Positions 15,975-25,534 of a DNA stretch of 53,767 nt are shown here, piece by piece (the stretch's first letter is position 1; each line of letters begins with the position of its first letter). A program made the translations under genes and the position numbers. This DNA is from Mycobacteriales bacterium. Its GTDB lineage: Bacteria > Actinomycetota > Actinomycetes > JAFAQI01 > DASSKL01. The stretch spans positions 1 through 53,767 of the forward strand of contig DASSKL010000059.1 in the NCBI GenBank assembly GCA_035690485.1, in the 5' to 3' direction. The notes under the pieces are model-generated. The model saw only the letters and a program-made list of their open reading frames with translations, had not been told where the DNA came from and did no database searches.

Positions 15975-17003
15975 GTGCCAGCCCCCGTCGACGCGCCGTT
16001 CCTGCGCGCCTGCCGGCGCGAGCCCACGGCATACACCCCGGTGTGGTTCATGCGCCAGGCCGGCCGCGCGCTGCCGGAGTACCGCCGGGTCCGCGGCGAC
16101 CGGCCGATGCTGGAGTCCTGCGCCGACCCGGCACTCGTCACGGAGGTGACGCTGCAGCCGGTGCGGCGTTACGGCGTCGACGCGGCGATCCTGTTCAGCG
16201 ACATCGTCGTGCCGCTGCACGCCGTCGGCATCGACGTCGAGATCAAGGCCGGCGTGGGGCCGGTCGTCGGCACGCCGATCCGCGACCAGGCCGGTGTCGA
16301 GCGGGTTCGCGGGCTCGAGCCCGGCGACGTGGACTACGTCGACGCGGCGGTGCGCCTGCTCGTCGACGAGCTCGGCGATACCCCGCTCATCGGTTTCGCG
16401 GGGGCGCCGTTCACGCTCGCCAGCTACCTCGTCGAGGGGGGCCCGAGCCGCAGCCACACGCTGACGAAGGCGCTGATGTACGGCGACGAGCAGACCTGGC
16501 ACGCGCTGCTCGACCGGCTCGCCGACATCACGCTGGCGTTCCTGCGGGTGCAGATCGGCGCGGGGGTGAGTGCGGTGCAGCTGTTTGACTCGTGGGCGGG
16601 GGCGCTGTCGGCCGCCGACTACGCCCGCTACGTGCAGCCGCACTCCGCCAAGATCCTCGCCGGCATCCACGAGGTGCCGCGCATCCACTTCGGGGTCGGC
16701 ACCGGCGAGCTGCTCGGGCTGATGGGCGCCGCGGGAGCCGACGTCGTCGGGGTCGACTGGCGGGTGCCGCTCGACGAGGCGACTCGGCGGATCGGACCCG
16801 GCCGTGCGGTGCAGGGAAACCTCGATCCGGCGACCCTGTTCGCCCCCTGGCCCGCGGTCGCCGAGCAGGCCCGCGCCTCGCTGCGCGCCGGCCGGGCGGC
16901 CGAGGGACACGTGTTCAACCTCGGGCATGGGGTGCTGCCGGAAACCGACCCCGGCGTCCTGACCCGCCTGGTCGAGCTCGTCCACGAGGACAGCGCGCGA
17001 TGA
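15975..17003 (+). CDS. hemE: Uroporphyrinogen III decarboxylase
   Basis: Converts uroporphyrinogen III to coproporphyrinogen III, the entry into the heme branch. About 342 residues, full length. The signature [15 protein letters not shown] is at residue 20, [12 protein letters not shown] (catalytic Asp region) near 77, and [13 protein letters not shown] near 140. GTG 15975 is chosen over the open frame to 15861 because the family begins a few residues before the PFLRAC segment. It is the first gene of a four-gene heme operon: its stop overlaps the next ATG (ATGA). Confidence 0.95.
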   Translation: MPAPVDAPFLRACRREPTAYTPVWFMRQAGRALPEYRRVRGDRPMLESCADPALVTEVTLQPVRRYGVDAAILFSDIVVPLHAVGIDVEIKAGVGPVVGTPIRDQAGVERVRGLEPGDVDYVDAAVRLLVDELGDTPLIGFAGAPFTLASYLVEGGPSRSHTLTKALMYGDEQTWHALLDRLADITLAFLRVQIGAGVSAVQLFDSWAGALSAADYARYVQPHSAKILAGIHEVPRIHFGVGTGELLGLMGAAGADVVGVDWRVPLDEATRRIGPGRAVQGNLDPATLFAPWPAVAEQARASLRAGRAAEGHVFNLGHGVLPETDPGVLTRLVELVHEDSAR

Positions 17004-17968
17004 CGACCGGCGTGCTCGTCATGGCCTACGGCACGCCGCGCGACCGCGACGACGTCGCTGCCTACTACACCGACATCCGGCGTGGGCGCCCGCCGACGCC
17101 CGAGCTGCTCGCTGCGCTCGTCGCGCGCTATGACGCGATCGGCGGCACGTTCCCGCTGCGCGCGATCACGGAGGCGCAGGCCGCCGCACTGCAACGGGCG
17201 CTCGACGAGCGCGGCGAGTACACGGTCGGGCTCGGGCTCAAGCACGCCGCTCCACGCATTGAGGACGGGGTGACCGAGCTCGCCGGGCGCGGCGTCGACC
17301 GGGTCGTGGGGCTCGTCCTCGCTCCGCACTACTCCCGGGCGTCGATCGGCGACTACGCCGCCCGCGCCGCCGCCGCGGGTGCGAGCGCCGGCATCCCGGT
17401 CACCACCGTGGAGTCGTGGCACCTGCTACCGGCGTACCTCGACTTCCTCGCCGCCGCCGTGCGTACGACGCTCGCCGCACTGCCACGCGGCGCGGAGGTG
17501 GTCTTCACCGCCCACTCGTTGCCGGAGAAGGCCGTCGCGGCCGGCGACCCCTACCCGGAGCAGCTGCACCAGACCGCCGCGGCGGTTGCCGAGCGCGCAG
17601 GTGTCGACCGGTGGCGAGTTGCCTGGCAGTCCGCCGGCCGCACCGCGGACCGGTGGCTCGGGCCGGACGTGCTCGAGGTGCTGCGCGAGTCGGCCGGGGG
17701 TCCAGGGGTCGCGGTGTGCGCGTGCGGTTTCGTCGCGGACCACCTGGAGGTCGCCTACGACCTCGACATCGAGGCGCGGCGCCTGGCCGACGAGCTGGGC
17801 CTGCCCTTCGGCCGCACCCCATCGGTCAACGACGACCCGGCGGTGATGACGGCTCTCGCCGGCCTGGTCGCGGAGCGCGCCGGCGAGGTACGACCGGAGA
17901 GCCCGACCGCGGGCCGATCGGGGAGCGCGCCGGACGGCCGATCACGGAGCGCCGCGGCCGATGCCTGA
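17000..17968 (+). CDS. hemH: Ferrochelatase (coproporphyrin ferrochelatase type)
   Basis: Inserts ferrous iron into the porphyrin; in actinobacteria the substrate is coproporphyrin III. About 322 residues. The metal-site histidine lies in LAPHYSRAS near residue 110, and the catalytic acidic motif GFVADHLEV near residue 246. A segment [11 protein letters not shown] (residues 169-179) is characteristic of the family. ATG 17000 overlaps the hemE stop. The last about 25 residues are a low-complexity Ser/Gly/Arg tail. Its position before the oxidase gene and beside hemQ supports the coproporphyrin-dependent pathway. Confidence 0.93.
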   Translation: MTTGVLVMAYGTPRDRDDVAAYYTDIRRGRPPTPELLAALVARYDAIGGTFPLRAITEAQAAALQRALDERGEYTVGLGLKHAAPRIEDGVTELAGRGVDRVVGLVLAPHYSRASIGDYAARAAAAGASAGIPVTTVESWHLLPAYLDFLAAAVRTTLAALPRGAEVVFTAHSLPEKAVAAGDPYPEQLHQTAAAVAERAGVDRWRVAWQSAGRTADRWLGPDVLEVLRESAGGPGVAVCACGFVADHLEVAYDLDIEARRLADELGLPFGRTPSVNDDPAVMTALAGLVAERAGEVRPESPTAGRSGSAPDGRSRSAAADA

Positions 17969-19373
17969 CCCGGGGGAGCAGCGCCCGCACGTCGCGGTCG
18001 TCGGGGGCGGCATCGCCGGGCTGGCGGCTGCTCGGGCGCTGGTCACCTCCGGCGCCCGGGTCACCGTGCTCGAGGGGTCACCCCGGCTCGGCGGCAAGCT
18101 GCACACCTCGGAAGTCGGTGGGCTGCCGGTCGACGAGGGCGCCGAGTCGTTCCTCTGGCGCGCCCCGGGTGCCACCGAGCTGGCCGGCGACGTCGGGCTG
18201 GCCGGCGACCTGGTCCACCCCGCCGCTGTCGGTGCCGCGGTGGTGAGCCGCGGCCGGCTGCGGCGGCTGCCGCCGCGCACGATGTTCGGCATCCCGGGCG
18301 ACCCGCGGGCTCTCGCGGCCGCGAACGTCCTGTCCCTGCGAGGCATCGCACGCGTTGCCGTGGAGCCGTGGCTGCCGGGCGGTCCGCCGACGGCCGACAC
18401 GACCGTCGGGGGTTACGTGCGTCGCCGGCTCGGCCGCGAGGTGGTCGACCGGCTCGTCGACCCGCTGCTCGGTGGGGTCTACGCCGGGCGGGCCGACGCG
18501 CTGTCGCTGCAGGCGACGATGCCACAGCTGCTGCCGCACCTCGCAAGCCACCGCTCCTTGCTCGAGGCGGCGAGGGCCGCGGTTCCCGAACCTTCGGGGC
18601 AGCCGGTCTTCGCGACGGTCCGCGGCGGTCTCGGCCGGCTGGTCGAGGCCCTGCAACTCGCCGTGGAGCCGGCCGGGGCAGAGATCCTCCTCGGACGGCC
18701 GGCCCGCGAGCTCCGGCGTACGGCATCGGGGTGGCGGGTCGTGCACGGGTCGACCCGCGACGCGCAGACCCTCGACGCCGACGGGGTGGTCCTCGCCCTG
18801 CCCGCCGCCCCCGCGTCGCGGCTGCTGACCGACGACGTGCCGGCGGCCGCCACGGACCTCGGTCAGGTCGACTACGCCAGCGTCGCGCTGGTCACGCTGG
18901 TCTTCCCGGCGAGCGCGGCCGGACGTCACGGTCCGGTGTCGCGGTTGAGCGGCTACCTGGTGCCGGAGGTCGAAGGCCGGCCGGTCAAGGCGGTGACGTT
19001 CTTCACGACGAAGTGGCCGCACCTCGACACCGACGCGATCGTGGTGCGCTGCTCGTTCGGCCGCTACGGCGACCCGGCCGTGCTCCAGCGCGACGATGCG
19101 GACCTCGTCGTCGACGCCCGGCGCGAGCTGCTCGACAGTGCCGGGATCAGCGCACCGCCGGTCGCCAGCCGGGTCAGCCGTTGGGGCGGCGCCCTGCCGC
19201 AGTACGCCGTGGGGCATCTCGACCGGGTGCGGCGCGTCCGCGCGGCCGTTGCCGGAGCCGGCGGATTGGCGGTCTGCGGTGCGGCGTACGACGGGGTCGG
19301 GATCCCCGCCTGCATCCGCTCCGGGCAGCAGGCCGCCACGGAAGTGCTGTCCGGGTGGACAATGACGCCATGA
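17961..19373 (+). CDS. hemY: Coproporphyrinogen III oxidase (HemY/CgoX, FAD-dependent)
   Basis: Oxidises coproporphyrinogen III to coproporphyrin III. About 470 residues. An N-terminal dinucleotide fold [17 protein letters not shown] is followed by a basic GGKLHT motif, both standard for the family. The C-terminal FAD segment [13 protein letters not shown] closes the domain. ATG 17961 overlaps the end of hemH by 8 bases. Although historically called protoporphyrinogen oxidase, the neighbouring hemQ shows that this organism uses the coproporphyrin route. Confidence 0.93.
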   Translation: MPDPGEQRPHVAVVGGGIAGLAAARALVTSGARVTVLEGSPRLGGKLHTSEVGGLPVDEGAESFLWRAPGATELAGDVGLAGDLVHPAAVGAAVVSRGRLRRLPPRTMFGIPGDPRALAAANVLSLRGIARVAVEPWLPGGPPTADTTVGGYVRRRLGREVVDRLVDPLLGGVYAGRADALSLQATMPQLLPHLASHRSLLEAARAAVPEPSGQPVFATVRGGLGRLVEALQLAVEPAGAEILLGRPARELRRTASGWRVVHGSTRDAQTLDADGVVLALPAAPASRLLTDDVPAAATDLGQVDYASVALVTLVFPASAAGRHGPVSRLSGYLVPEVEGRPVKAVTFFTTKWPHLDTDAIVVRCSFGRYGDPAVLQRDDADLVVDARRELLDSAGISAPPVASRVSRWGGALPQYAVGHLDRVRRVRAAVAGAGGLAVCGAAYDGVGIPACIRSGQQAATEVLSGWTMTP

Positions 19374-20083
19374 CCACCAGCACGTCGAAGGCCGCCCGCA
19401 CCCGTGAGCTCAACGAGCAGATCTGTTACACGCTCTACTCGGTGTTCCGCGCCCGCACCGGCGCTGCCCGACTGCCCGACGAGGGGCGGGAGGCGGCGGT
19501 CGCCGAGGTCGAGGAGCTGCTCGAGCAGGCGATGGCCAAGGGCGTGACGACCCGCGGCACCTACGACATCGGCGCCTACCGGGCCGACGCCGACCTGATG
19601 TTCTGGTGGACCGGCGCGGATCCCGACGTGCTGCAGGACACCTACAACCGCTTCCGCCAGACCAGGCTGGGACGCGGGTGCGAGCCGGTCTGGTCGGCCT
19701 ACGCCGTGCACCGTCCGGCGGAGTTCAACAAGAGCCACCTGCCGGCGTTCCTGACCGAGGACCCGAGGCGCTACGTCTGCGTCTACCCGTTCGTACGCAG
19801 CTACGAGTGGTACCTGCTGCCCGACGCCGAGCGGCGGGAGATGCTCGCCGAGCACGGCCGGATGGCGCGCGAGTACCCCGACGTCCGGGCCAACACGGTG
19901 GCGAGCTTCGCGCTCAACGACTACGAGTGGGTGCTCGCGTTCGAGGCCGACGAGCTGCACCGGCTGGTCGACCTCATGCGGCACCTGCGCGGCGCGACGG
20001 CGCGGCTGCACACCCGGGTGGAGATCCCGTTCTTCACCGGCGTCCGCAAGCCGCTCGCCGACCTCGTCGCCTCGCTGCCGTAG
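19370..20083 (+). CDS. hemQ: Coproheme decarboxylase (chlorite-dismutase family)
   Basis: Peroxide-dependent decarboxylation of coproheme to heme b, last step of the pathway. 237 residues in the ferredoxin-like Cld fold. [20 protein letters not shown] contains the catalytic tyrosine expected in actinobacterial enzymes; [11 protein letters not shown] near the C-terminus is the conserved terminal strand. ATG 19370 overlaps the hemY stop by 4 bases. All four heme genes are thus translationally coupled. It ends 3 bases from the convergent membrane protein gene. Confidence 0.94.
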   Translation: MTTSTSKAARTRELNEQICYTLYSVFRARTGAARLPDEGREAAVAEVEELLEQAMAKGVTTRGTYDIGAYRADADLMFWWTGADPDVLQDTYNRFRQTRLGRGCEPVWSAYAVHRPAEFNKSHLPAFLTEDPRRYVCVYPFVRSYEWYLLPDAERREMLAEHGRMAREYPDVRANTVASFALNDYEWVLAFEADELHRLVDLMRHLRGATARLHTRVEIPFFTGVRKPLADLVASLP

Positions 20084-20086
20084 CGG

Positions 20087-21709
20087 TCAGGCGCAGGCCG
20101 ACCCCCGCGGCAGGGTGAGCGGCGCGTCGATCCGGTAGCTGCCGGTCACCGGCGCGTGCAGCAACGTCCAGTCGCCGTCCTGCTGCAGGCAGCCCTTGCT
20201 CGTGTGCAGCCAGGGTGACCAGCGCACCCGCACGAGCACGTTGCCCGGGCGCTCGACGCGCAGTGACAACCCGGCCGGGGAGGTGTTCGTCACCTGTGCG
20301 TGCGGGCCGGTCAGCGGGAGGGGGTCGACCACCCGCCACAGGGTCCAGTGGTCGCTGCTCCACACTTCGTGCAGGTAGGGCAACCCGCTGCGCACCAGGG
20401 CGGCTTCCCCCGTCGCGCCCCAGTCGACCGGCCGGTCGGACAGCGCGACGAAACCGACGCCGTTGTAGCGCAGCCAGCGGTGGTAGGTCGTCGCGTTGAG
20501 CGGGCCGTCGTAGAACAGCGGGTTGCGGACGGTGTCGAGCTGGCGCTCCCAGCCACGGGCCAGCAGGTAGTGGCGGGCGATGTGGTCGGCTTCCCAGTGC
20601 TCCGACAGCGACACCACCTCGATGCGGTAGCGCTGCGCGCCGTGGATCTGCAGAGCCGTCAGGAGTGGCACGGAGAACGACGCGTGTGCGGCGGGTTCCG
20701 GTCCGGGCGCGATGTCGCCGGCCGGCTGGTAGACCTGCCAGGTGAGCAGCAGGAGCAGCACCGGCAGCGCGTAGCGCAACCTGCTCGCGAGGCCGGCGAT
20801 GACCGGTGCCGCGAGGATCAGCCCGAGGCGCTCCACGTTGTTGCCGACCGGGGTCGGGAGCAGCCACGCGGTAAGGCAGCCGACGGAGTAGATCAGGCAG
20901 CCGACGACCAGCGCGCGGTGGCGCCAGCCCACGAGCCACGCGACCAGCAGGGCGCCGATCATCGGGGAGATCGCGATGTCGATGGTGACCGGCTGCACGC
21001 CCCACTGCGGGAAGACGAGCTGCACGCCGAGCATCGGTAAGGCCGCGGCCACGCCGAGCACCAGCCCTTCGCGGCGGTGCGGCCCGACGGCCAGCAGGGC
21101 CACGGCGGTCAGGCCGAGGAAGAGCGTGGCGACCGGGCTGGCCAGCGTGCACAGCGCCGCAAGGACGGCCGCGGCGGCGAGCCGACGGTTGGACTGCCGT
21201 TGCGGAGTGATGACGAGGCGTACGGCGGCGGCCGCGAGCGCCAGGCCGAGCATGAACGTCACCCGGCCGGCGAAGAACGACGCCCCGGTGCCGAGCCCGG
21301 TCCAGACGGCGGCGGTGCGCACCCGGCGCGCATCCCAGATCCGGAACATGTCGGCCATCGCCGCCGACGCCCCGATCGTCGCCAACGCGCCGGTAGCGAG
21401 CACACCGATCGCGGCGAACAGGTAGGGCGACAGGACGCTGTAGGCGGCCGGATGCAGCCCGCCGTACCAGCTGAAGTCGTAGGCCGCGCCGGGGTGCGCC
21501 CGGGCGAACGCGCCGCGGGCGAACTGTGCGGCCAAGTCGGTGCCGAGCAGGGGGCCGACCACGGTGACGACGACCCAGGGCAGCGCGCCGAGCCCCCCGA
21601 GCATCGCGGGATGCGCCAGCACGCGCGCGGTTGCCCTCAGCCGGGGCAGGACGTTCGGCGCCGCCGGCACCGGGGCGGCGGTTGCTCCGGCGGGGAGCGT
21701 GGAGGCCAT
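20087..21709 (-). CDS. Large polytopic membrane protein of unknown function
   Basis: 540 residues. About ten to twelve hydrophobic helices occupy residues 35-345, and a soluble domain of about 190 residues follows, probably outside the cell. The loop after helix 1 contains an acidic/aromatic stretch (AYDFSWYGGLHPA), and the topology of many helices plus an exported domain resembles GT-C fold glycosyltransferases. I cannot identify a catalytic motif with confidence. The tail has two cysteines that could pair. The gene lies between hemQ and msrB, where other actinobacteria also carry a membrane protein, but its product is not known to me. Confidence 0.8.
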   Translation of the reverse strand: MASTLPAGATAAPVPAAPNVLPRLRATARVLAHPAMLGGLGALPWVVVTVVGPLLGTDLAAQFARGAFARAHPGAAYDFSWYGGLHPAAYSVLSPYLFAAIGVLATGALATIGASAAMADMFRIWDARRVRTAAVWTGLGTGASFFAGRVTFMLGLALAAAAVRLVITPQRQSNRRLAAAAVLAALCTLASPVATLFLGLTAVALLAVGPHRREGLVLGVAAALPMLGVQLVFPQWGVQPVTIDIAISPMIGALLVAWLVGWRHRALVVGCLIYSVGCLTAWLLPTPVGNNVERLGLILAAPVIAGLASRLRYALPVLLLLLTWQVYQPAGDIAPGPEPAAHASFSVPLLTALQIHGAQRYRIEVVSLSEHWEADHIARHYLLARGWERQLDTVRNPLFYDGPLNATTYHRWLRYNGVGFVALSDRPVDWGATGEAALVRSGLPYLHEVWSSDHWTLWRVVDPLPLTGPHAQVTNTSPAGLSLRVERPGNVLVRVRWSPWLHTSKGCLQQDGDWTLLHAPVTGSYRIDAPLTLPRGSACA

Positions 21710-21757
21710 GTCACCTCACCCGCGCCGACGGACCTGGGCCCGCGTGGTGAGCCCGGA

Positions 21758-22168
21758 TCACCGGTCCGTGGCCGGCTCGAAGGTCAGCGCGATGCTGTTC
21801 ATGCAGTAGCGGTCACCGGTCGGCGTCTGCGGCGCGTCGGGGAAGACGTGACCCAGGTGCGAGCCGCAGCGCGCGCAGCGAACCTCCGTGCGGACCATGC
21901 CGTGGCTGCGGTCCTCGTTCAGCTCGACGGCGTCGTTGTCCGAGGGCTTGAAGAAGCTAGGCCAACCGCAGTGCGACTCGAACTTCGTCTCGGACCGGAA
22001 CAGCTCACCGCCGCAGGCCCGGCAGCGGAAGACGCCCACCCGGTGCTCGTGCAGCAGCGGCCCGGTGCCCGGTGGTTCGGTGGCCGCCTGACGCAGGACG
22101 GCGTACTCGTCCGGGGAGAGCTCGGCCCGCCACTCGTCGTCGGTCTTGTCGATCCGCTGCACGGCCAT
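21758..22168 (-). CDS. msrB: Peptide-methionine (R)-S-oxide reductase
   Basis: Repairs methionine-R-sulfoxide in oxidised proteins. 136 residues, full length. Two CxxC pairs (FRCRACGG and [13 protein letters not shown]) form the structural zinc site, [10 protein letters not shown] is the substrate loop, and RYCMNS contains the catalytic cysteine. ATG 22168 gives the normal length; upstream open sequence runs antisense to the PrimPol gene and is excluded. It is divergent from the PrimPol gene with a 72-base gap. Confidence 0.95.
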   Translation of the reverse strand: MAVQRIDKTDDEWRAELSPDEYAVLRQAATEPPGTGPLLHEHRVGVFRCRACGGELFRSETKFESHCGWPSFFKPSDNDAVELNEDRSHGMVRTEVRCARCGSHLGHVFPDAPQTPTGDRYCMNSIALTFEPATDR

Positions 22169-22228
22169 GTCCAGATCGTCCCACGCGGGGGCCGGCTGTC
22201 TACGCCGCCACTGCCTCCACGTCCGCGA

Positions 22229-22234
22229 TACGTT
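22229..22234 (+). promoter_or_regulatory. Putative leaderless -10 (TACGTT) for PrimPol gene
   Basis: TACGTT is 6 bases before ATG 22241, consistent with a leaderless transcript, and fixes the start within the much longer open frame. Confidence 0.45.
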
Positions 22235-22240
22235 GCCGCG

Positions 22241-23254
22241 ATGGCAGCCGCGCCCGCGACCGAGCTGGAGGTGGGTTCGCGGGTCGTGCGGTTGTCCAAC
22301 CCCGATCGCGTCTACTTTCCGCAGCTCGGGACGACCAAGCTGGACATCGCGCGTTACTACCTGTCGGTCGCCGAGGGCATCGTGCGCGCGCTGCGGGAGC
22401 GGCCGTGCATGCTGCACCGCTTCCCGGAAGGCATCGAGGGGGAGCGGATCTACCAGAAACGGATCCCGAAGGGCGCCCCCGACTGGGTCCAGACCGCACA
22501 TGTGAGCTTCCCGTCCGGGCGCACGGCCGACGAGCTGTGCGTCACCGAGGTCGCTGCCGTCGTGTGGGCGGTGCAGATGTCCACGGTCGAGTTCCACCCC
22601 TGGCACTCGCGCCGCGCCGACGTGGAGCGCCCGGACGAGCTGCGCATCGACCTCGACCCGCAGCCCGGCACCGGCTTCGCCGAGGCACAGCGGGCGGCGG
22701 CCCTGGTCCGCGAGCTGCTCGCAGAGATCGGCTATGTCGGCTGGCCGAAGACGTCGGGCAACCGGGGCGTGCACATCTACTGCCGTATCGAGCCCCGCTG
22801 GGAGTTCCCGGTCGTACGCCGTGCCGCGCTGGCCCTCGCCCGAGAGCTGGAGCGCAGAGCGCCGGCGCTCATGACGACCGCCTGGTGGAAGGAGGAGCGG
22901 GGGGAACGGGTGTTCGTCGACTTCAACCAGAACGCGAAGGACCGGACCATCGCCTCGGCGTACTCGATCCGGGCCCGGCCCGACGCGACGGTGTCGACGC
23001 CGGTGACGTGGGACGAGCTGCCCGACGTGCACACCGAGGACTTCACGATCACGACCGTGCCGGCGCGCTTCGCCGCCCTCGGCGACGTCCACGCCGGCAT
23101 CGACGACGCGGTCTGCGACCTCCAGGTGCTGCTCGACTGGGTCGAGCGCGACGAGCGCGACCACGGCCTGGGTGAGGCGCCCTATCCGCCGAACTACCCG
23201 AAGATGCCGGGCGAGCCGCGCCGCGTGCAACCCAGCAAGCGCCGCCCGGACTGA
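22241..23254 (+). CDS. LigD-type polymerase/primase (PrimPol) domain protein
   Basis: Archaeo-eukaryotic primase superfamily enzyme of about 337 residues, consisting of a stand-alone LigD polymerase domain. Motifs: [12 protein letters not shown] at the start, the metal-binding [11 protein letters not shown] (DxD), [11 protein letters not shown] (nucleotide binding) and [18 protein letters not shown]. No ligase or phosphoesterase domain is fused. In mycobacteria the similar Prim-PolC works with ligase LigC in gap-filling and excision repair. A LigC-type ligase lies at 25531-26610, supporting the same pairing. No Ku gene is in the window. Confidence 0.9.
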   Translation: MAAAPATELEVGSRVVRLSNPDRVYFPQLGTTKLDIARYYLSVAEGIVRALRERPCMLHRFPEGIEGERIYQKRIPKGAPDWVQTAHVSFPSGRTADELCVTEVAAVVWAVQMSTVEFHPWHSRRADVERPDELRIDLDPQPGTGFAEAQRAAALVRELLAEIGYVGWPKTSGNRGVHIYCRIEPRWEFPVVRRAALALARELERRAPALMTTAWWKEERGERVFVDFNQNAKDRTIASAYSIRARPDATVSTPVTWDELPDVHTEDFTITTVPARFAALGDVHAGIDDAVCDLQVLLDWVERDERDHGLGEAPYPPNYPKMPGEPRRVQPSKRRPD

Positions 23255-23375
23255 GCGGCCGGCCGCTGTTTGCGGGCCGACCTGATCTCTCGCCCCGGTT
23301 GTCGCTTCGCGATAGGAATGGCTCATACGTCGTTGCGGCATCTTCGGCGCGCAGCGGCGGGGAGGGAGATTCGTC

Positions 23376-23813
23376 GTGACCGACAGCCGGCCCGCCATCA
23401 CCGGAGTGCATCACTTCTCGCCGACCGTAAGGGACGTCGAGGCGAGTGCTGAGTGGTACCAGAAGGTCTTCGGCCTGGAACGGGTTCCCGTGACGTTCCC
23501 GCATCACGAGCGTGAAGACACCGGCTTCGCCGTCCTGCTCGTCGACCCGCAGAGCGGCCTCACCATCGGCCTGCACAAGAATGCCGGCAACCAGGGCGAG
23601 AGCTTCGACGAGTGCCGCACCGGTCTTGACCACATCGGCTTCAACGTCGCCGACCGCGCGGAGATGGACAGGTGGGCGGCGCACCTCACCGAGCTCGGCG
23701 TCGAGCACAGCGGCATCAGGGACATCACCGAGCCGGTCAGGTTCTCCACGCTTGTGTTCCGCGATCCGGACAACATCCAGCTCGAGCTGTTCACTGCAGG
23801 ATCCCCGGGCTAG
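23376..23813 (+). CDS. VOC-superfamily (glyoxalase-like) protein
   Basis: 145-residue protein with two beta-alpha-beta-beta-beta modules. [19 protein letters not shown] opens the first module and [14 protein letters not shown] the second; [12 protein letters not shown] is the classic terminal strand with the metal-binding glutamate. The histidines and glutamate expected for a divalent metal site are present. The reaction could be isomerisation, dioxygenation or resistance to a small molecule and cannot be predicted. GTG 23376 has a strong ribosome site GGAGGGAG nearby. The 155-base stretch after it holds nothing I can identify. Confidence 0.85.
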   Translation: MTDSRPAITGVHHFSPTVRDVEASAEWYQKVFGLERVPVTFPHHEREDTGFAVLLVDPQSGLTIGLHKNAGNQGESFDECRTGLDHIGFNVADRAEMDRWAAHLTELGVEHSGIRDITEPVRFSTLVFRDPDNIQLELFTAGSPG

Positions 23814-23968
23814 CCAGGTCAGAGTGCCGTAACGCGTCCGCGGCGGACGACTGGGAAGCGCTCTTCGGTGCAGTGCCTGTTGTGGCCGCCTGCGTTTGTC
23901 TTCGGGACGGCCCGAGACGAGGAAGATGCGTGGGGCTCAGTAGCAGCTCTCTCCGACACGTGCGCGGC

Positions 23969-25534
23969 TCAGAATCCGATCGCGGCACCCGACAGGGCGC
24001 GCGGGTCGCTCGCTGCCTCCAGCACGCCGCCCGTCGCCCGGATCACGTGCGCATGCCCGGCGGTGGGCATGCCGGCTCCGGCGCACACGTCGTGGCCGCG
24101 AGCCCGCAGGCCGGCTGCCCACGGCGCGCCGTCCTCGAGCCACACCTGCACCTGCCCGCGCGCGTCCCAGGTGTCGAAGCCGGCACCGCCGCCCGACAGG
24201 ATCCAGCGCGGAGCCGCGACCGCCTCGCCGGCGCTCTCACCCGCGGCCAGCAGCCGGGCCAGCAGCTGCAGCAGCACCTGGGGTTGCGAGTCGCCGCCCA
24301 TCGTCCCGAGGGCGGTGTCGAGCCGTAGCGCGGCGTCGGTCACGAGCGCAGGGGAGAGGGTGTGCGGCGGCCGGCGACCGGGGCCGTACTCCGCGGGATG
24401 GCCGGGCACCAGGCTGAAGCCGATCCCGCGGTTCTGCAGGAAGATACCGGTCGCCGGCTCGGCCAGCCCGCTGCCGAATCCGCGGGCGTTCGACTGGATC
24501 AGCGAGACGGCCATCCGGTCTTCGTCCACCGCGCAGAGGTAGATCGTGCCGCCCTCCCCGTAGCCGTCACCGAGCACCGCGGCCCGCTCGCACGAGATGG
24601 CGTCGCGACGCGGTGCCAGCCGCTCCGGTGCCAGCAGCGCCTGACCGGAGGACCGCTCATGGAGGACCTCGAGCCGGTCGTACGCCGCGAACCGTGCCGC
24701 CTCGATCAGCAGGTGCGCCCACAGCTCGTCGTCGGGATCGGCGGGCAGGGGCAGTCCGGACGCGATCCACGCCCCGGCCAGGGCCAGGTAGCCCTGTGAG
24801 TTGGGCGGCACCGTCCAGAGCACGCGACCCCACGCCTCGACGGACAGCGGCTCGACCCAGTCGGCCAGGGGTGCCGACAGGTCGGACTCGGTGTACTCCC
24901 CGGCTCCCAGGGCCAGCAGCCCCGCGCCGAACTCACCGCCGTAGAAGCCGTCCCGGCCGTGCTCTACGACGGCTCGCAGCGTCCGCGCGACCCCCGGGCG
25001 GCACATCAGGTCCCCGGGCCGCACGACGCCGCGGAAGGCTTCGCCGCCCGGGCGATCGGCGACCCGCGGTGCCGACAGCGCAAGGGTCGGCGAAGCCGGA
25101 AACCCTTCTGCGGCATAGGAAATCGCGGGAGCCAGCACCTCTGCGAGGTCCACCCGGCCGAAGCGCGAGTGCAGCGCGAGCCAACCGTCCACGCACCCTG
25201 GCACCGGCGTGGAGCGAATGTCGCCCGACATCGGCATGACCCGATGCCCTTCGGCCCGCAGCCGGTCGGGGTCCGCGCCGGAACCGGCCCGCCCGCTGGC
25301 GTTCAGAGCTGACGGTGTCGCCCCCTGCCCGCCGACGAGGGCGAACAGGTCACCACCCATCCCGCACATGTGCTGGGTCGTCACGGCCAGCACCGCGCTC
25401 GCGGCGACCGCGGCGTCGGCCGCGCTGCCTCCATGCCGCAACATCTCCGCTCCCGCGGCAGCCGCGAGGTGGTCGACGGCGCACACCATCCCGTGTGGCG
25501 CGAACAGCGAGGTGTAGGGCGCGAGCCGGGTCAC
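23969..25534 (-). CDS. Gamma-glutamyltransferase family protein
   Basis: Ntn-hydrolase of about 521 residues, made as one chain and self-cleaved. GMVCAVDHLAAAAGAEMLR near the N-terminus and HMCGMGGDLFALV belong to the large subunit. The nucleophile threonine is in GEGGTIYLCAVDED, in place of the more common TTH triad but retaining the Thr. MGGDSQPQVLLQL is the conserved C-terminal motif. I see no signal peptide, so this may be a cytosolic member. GTG 25534 overlaps the ligase stop (GTGA). The substrate may be glutathione, mycothiol-like conjugates or other gamma-glutamyl compounds. Confidence 0.88.
   Translation of the reverse strand: MTRLAPYTSLFAPHGMVCAVDHLAAAAGAEMLRHGGSAADAAVAASAVLAVTTQHMCGMGGDLFALVGGQGATPSALNASGRAGSGADPDRLRAEGHRVMPMSGDIRSTPVPGCVDGWLALHSRFGRVDLAEVLAPAISYAAEGFPASPTLALSAPRVADRPGGEAFRGVVRPGDLMCRPGVARTLRAVVEHGRDGFYGGEFGAGLLALGAGEYTESDLSAPLADWVEPLSVEAWGRVLWTVPPNSQGYLALAGAWIASGLPLPADPDDELWAHLLIEAARFAAYDRLEVLHERSSGQALLAPERLAPRRDAISCERAAVLGDGYGEGGTIYLCAVDEDRMAVSLIQSNARGFGSGLAEPATGIFLQNRGIGFSLVPGHPAEYGPGRRPPHTLSPALVTDAALRLDTALGTMGGDSQPQVLLQLLARLLAAGESAGEAVAAPRWILSGGGAGFDTWDARGQVQVWLEDGAPWAAGLRARGHDVCAGAGMPTAGHAHVIRATGGVLEAASDPRALSGAAIGF

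Noticed and set aside
21077-22240. Open frame on the plus strand running for about 390 codons before the PrimPol start
   Set aside because: It is antisense to msrB and the membrane protein gene, has Arg/Gly/Pro-rich low-complexity product, and the PrimPol domain and its promoter begin at 22241.
23814-23968. Possible extra small gene between the VOC protein and ggt
   Set aside because: No frame has the codon bias of neighbouring genes or a plausible ribosome site; I see nothing in this stretch.
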